A DNA stretch of 64,000 nt from an uncultured bacterium. Its GTDB lineage: Bacteria; Cyanobacteriota; Vampirovibrionia; Gastranaerophilales; Gastranaerophilaceae. The notes below the pieces were generated by a model, which did not search any database, was not told the DNA's origin, and saw nothing but the letters and a program-made list of their open reading frames with translations. The stretch is from assembly GCA_902795965.1 (NCBI GenBank), contig CADBNI010000031.1:1-64000 (forward strand), in the 5' to 3' direction. Positions within the stretch are counted from its first letter, which is position 1. Every line of letters begins with the position of its first letter. Made by a program: the position numbers and the translations under genes. This document shows, one piece after another, positions 62,949-64,000 of the stretch.

Positions 62949-64000
62949 GTGAAAGTAGGTTTTAATCAGGTAAAATTTAACAGGATTGGTTTTCAGGGTT
63001 ACAAACCCGTAAAATCCGAATATGGTGACAGGGAATATGAATTTAACTACGTTTATGATGACAGCAAACAAGACTGTTATCTTGAAGTATTTCTTGTCGA
63101 CAAAGACGAAAACGGAAACTATCTTATAACCGGTGAAAGAGATAATCACGGCAACGTAAAACCGATTACAAACTACAACGCAATGGTCGAAGGCAGAGAA
63201 GAATTTGCCGTAAAACTTAATCCAAACGGAGCAACTTCAATAGACCTTGCTGCAGATTACGGTATTGCGCCAAATCAGGCTTTTGCATATCACTATGTTT
63301 TGCGCCCGAAAGGCAAGCCTTTCGACACTCCCGAATACAAAATTGATGCGGGTAACGTAATTAACGAAACCAATGGCGGAAACAATCCCAACAGAATATT
63401 CAACTTGGTAACCGACAGAGCTTCCTCCTCAACAAAAGGCGGGGCAATGAAACTTATTGTTCCCGATATAAACAATGTGGCATGGGTATACGACAATTTT
63501 GAAAATAATTACAAAATAACCCCGAACAAAAATCTTGAACGCGCACGCAAAACAAACAAAAATTTTGCCAACAAAATCGGCGGTTCGCTTGCAGGTATAG
63601 AAAAAGACCTTGAACAAGGTAAACTTGACAACTTTACAAGAATAATCACAACACCTCTCTTTACCGACGACAGTCTTTCCGCTCACGCTTACTGGAACAA
63701 AAACTGTTTTCAAATGGCGCAAAGCCTCGGAAACATAAATAATTACGCATCATTACAGAGAAAAATGTTTGCAAAAGGCATGAATTTGGTTTCTGACGGT
63801 GCTTACGTAAACGAAGGACTTGAGGGAGTTCACTTCAGACACGTTTTGCAATGGGGTAAAAAATCCCCGTACTTCAACTGGTTCAGAATTTCGGGACTTC
63901 AAGACAGTCCGTTGAGCATGGGTGTGTTCGGCAAAAAAATTGACCACGTAACTCACAGAATTGTCAACTCAAAATACAATTTTGAACAAAAAGACGACGG
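62949..64000 (+). CDS. GH13-like protein, 5' part only (runs off the window)
   Basis: An open frame from a GTG start (MKVGFNQVKFNRIGFQGYKP) continues without stop to the end of the window, at least 350 residues. The first 110 residues are beta-rich, as in the N-terminal domains of GH13 enzymes. A later segment KMFAKGMNLVSDGAYVNEG resembles GH13 conserved region I. The catalytic residues would lie beyond the window. The N-terminal GFQGYKP resembles VPNFQAE of the GH13-like protein at 20080. There is no signal peptide. The start codon is uncertain: no strong ribosome-binding site. Confidence 0.7.
   Translation, partial: MKVGFNQVKFNRIGFQGYKPVKSEYGDREYEFNYVYDDSKQDCYLEVFLVDKDENGNYLITGERDNHGNVKPITNYNAMVEGREEFAVKLNPNGATSIDLAADYGIAPNQAFAYHYVLRPKGKPFDTPEYKIDAGNVINETNGGNNPNRIFNLVTDRASSSTKGGAMKLIVPDINNVAWVYDNFENNYKITPNKNLERARKTNKNFANKIGGSLAGIEKDLEQGKLDNFTRIITTPLFTDDSLSAHAYWNKNCFQMAQSLGNINNYASLQRKMFAKGMNLVSDGAYVNEGLEGVHFRHVLQWGKKSPYFNWFRISGLQDSPLSMGVFGKKIDHVTHRIVNSKYNFEQKDD

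Noticed and set aside
62898-63956. Several minus-strand open frames
   Set aside because: They are shadows of the long plus-strand frame that runs off the window end; that frame has coherent protein composition and GH13-like segments.

Overview
The window looks like chromosome from a low-GC, Gram-negative-type bacterium related to Cyanobacteria, most likely a gut Melainabacteria/Vampirovibrionia (order Gastranaerophilales). The reasons are: genes for Kdo and heptose synthesis (kdsD, kdsC, a heptose-7-phosphate kinase) and an O-antigen ligase/IctB-like polymerase, which imply LPS; a release factor 1 whose GGQ region reads [14 protein letters not shown], the form I associate with cyanobacteria; a GyrB with the long TOPRIM insertion of Gram-negatives; and many short pilin-like proteins beginning FTLAEVLITLGIIGVVAA. 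The taxonomic call is an inference. No rRNA, tRNA, CRISPR array, transposase, integrase or prophage was recognised.

Layout. 0.2-4.5 kb: a lipid/ribosome cluster (small protein, DUF177, rpmF, plsX, fabH, fabD). 6-9.3 kb: an RluD-type pseudouridine synthase, a YtxH/DUF948/YtxH envelope operon and a possible type I toxin-antitoxin locus. 9.3-13.5 kb: a MurT-type ligase, pdxJ, a zinc-ribbon-like protein, kdsD and kdsC. 15-16.5 kb: queD and uppP. 16.5-21.8 kb: a three-gene operon of two large unrecognised membrane proteins and a GH13-like protein. 21.9-35.1 kb: panD, a YajQ protein, rpmI-rplT, nadE, the murC-murB-ddl-ftsQ division/wall cluster and leuS. 35.2-42.4 kb: a secreted protein, lspA, rplJL with its leader, panC and a HExxH protein. 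42.4-50.4 kb: gyrB and a tandem-helicase/nuclease pair. 50.5-64 kb: small DNA-binding proteins, LPS genes, infB-ylxR-prfA, a TerC-like protein, a glycosyltransferase, ahcY and the start of another GH13-like gene that leaves the window.

The most striking structure is a cassette that recurs seven times (4.5, 14.7, 22.6, 25.7, 37.5, 45.2 and 55.2 kb). A gene for a class III-signal, pilin-like protein is divergently paired with its own small DNA-binding regulator: six XRE-type helix-turn-helix proteins and one AbrB-type protein. Each intergenic gap has a recognisable sigma70-like promoter for the pilin gene, in four cases an exact TTGACA-17-TATAAT, and a different inverted or direct repeat over or next to it. 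This suggests a multigene repertoire of individually repressed surface pseudopilins. One of the pilins (4.97 kb) ends in a GC-rich lectin-like domain that resembles a diversity-generating-retroelement target. A decayed eighth copy lies at 13.5 kb.

A second theme is repeats. A modular palindromic element with ends like ACCCCTCACCC, a variable but self-complementary core and a CCCTCTCC/GGAGAGGG stem occurs between genes. It is also inserted in frame inside murB and in the leaders of two pilin genes, much like the Rickettsia palindromic elements.
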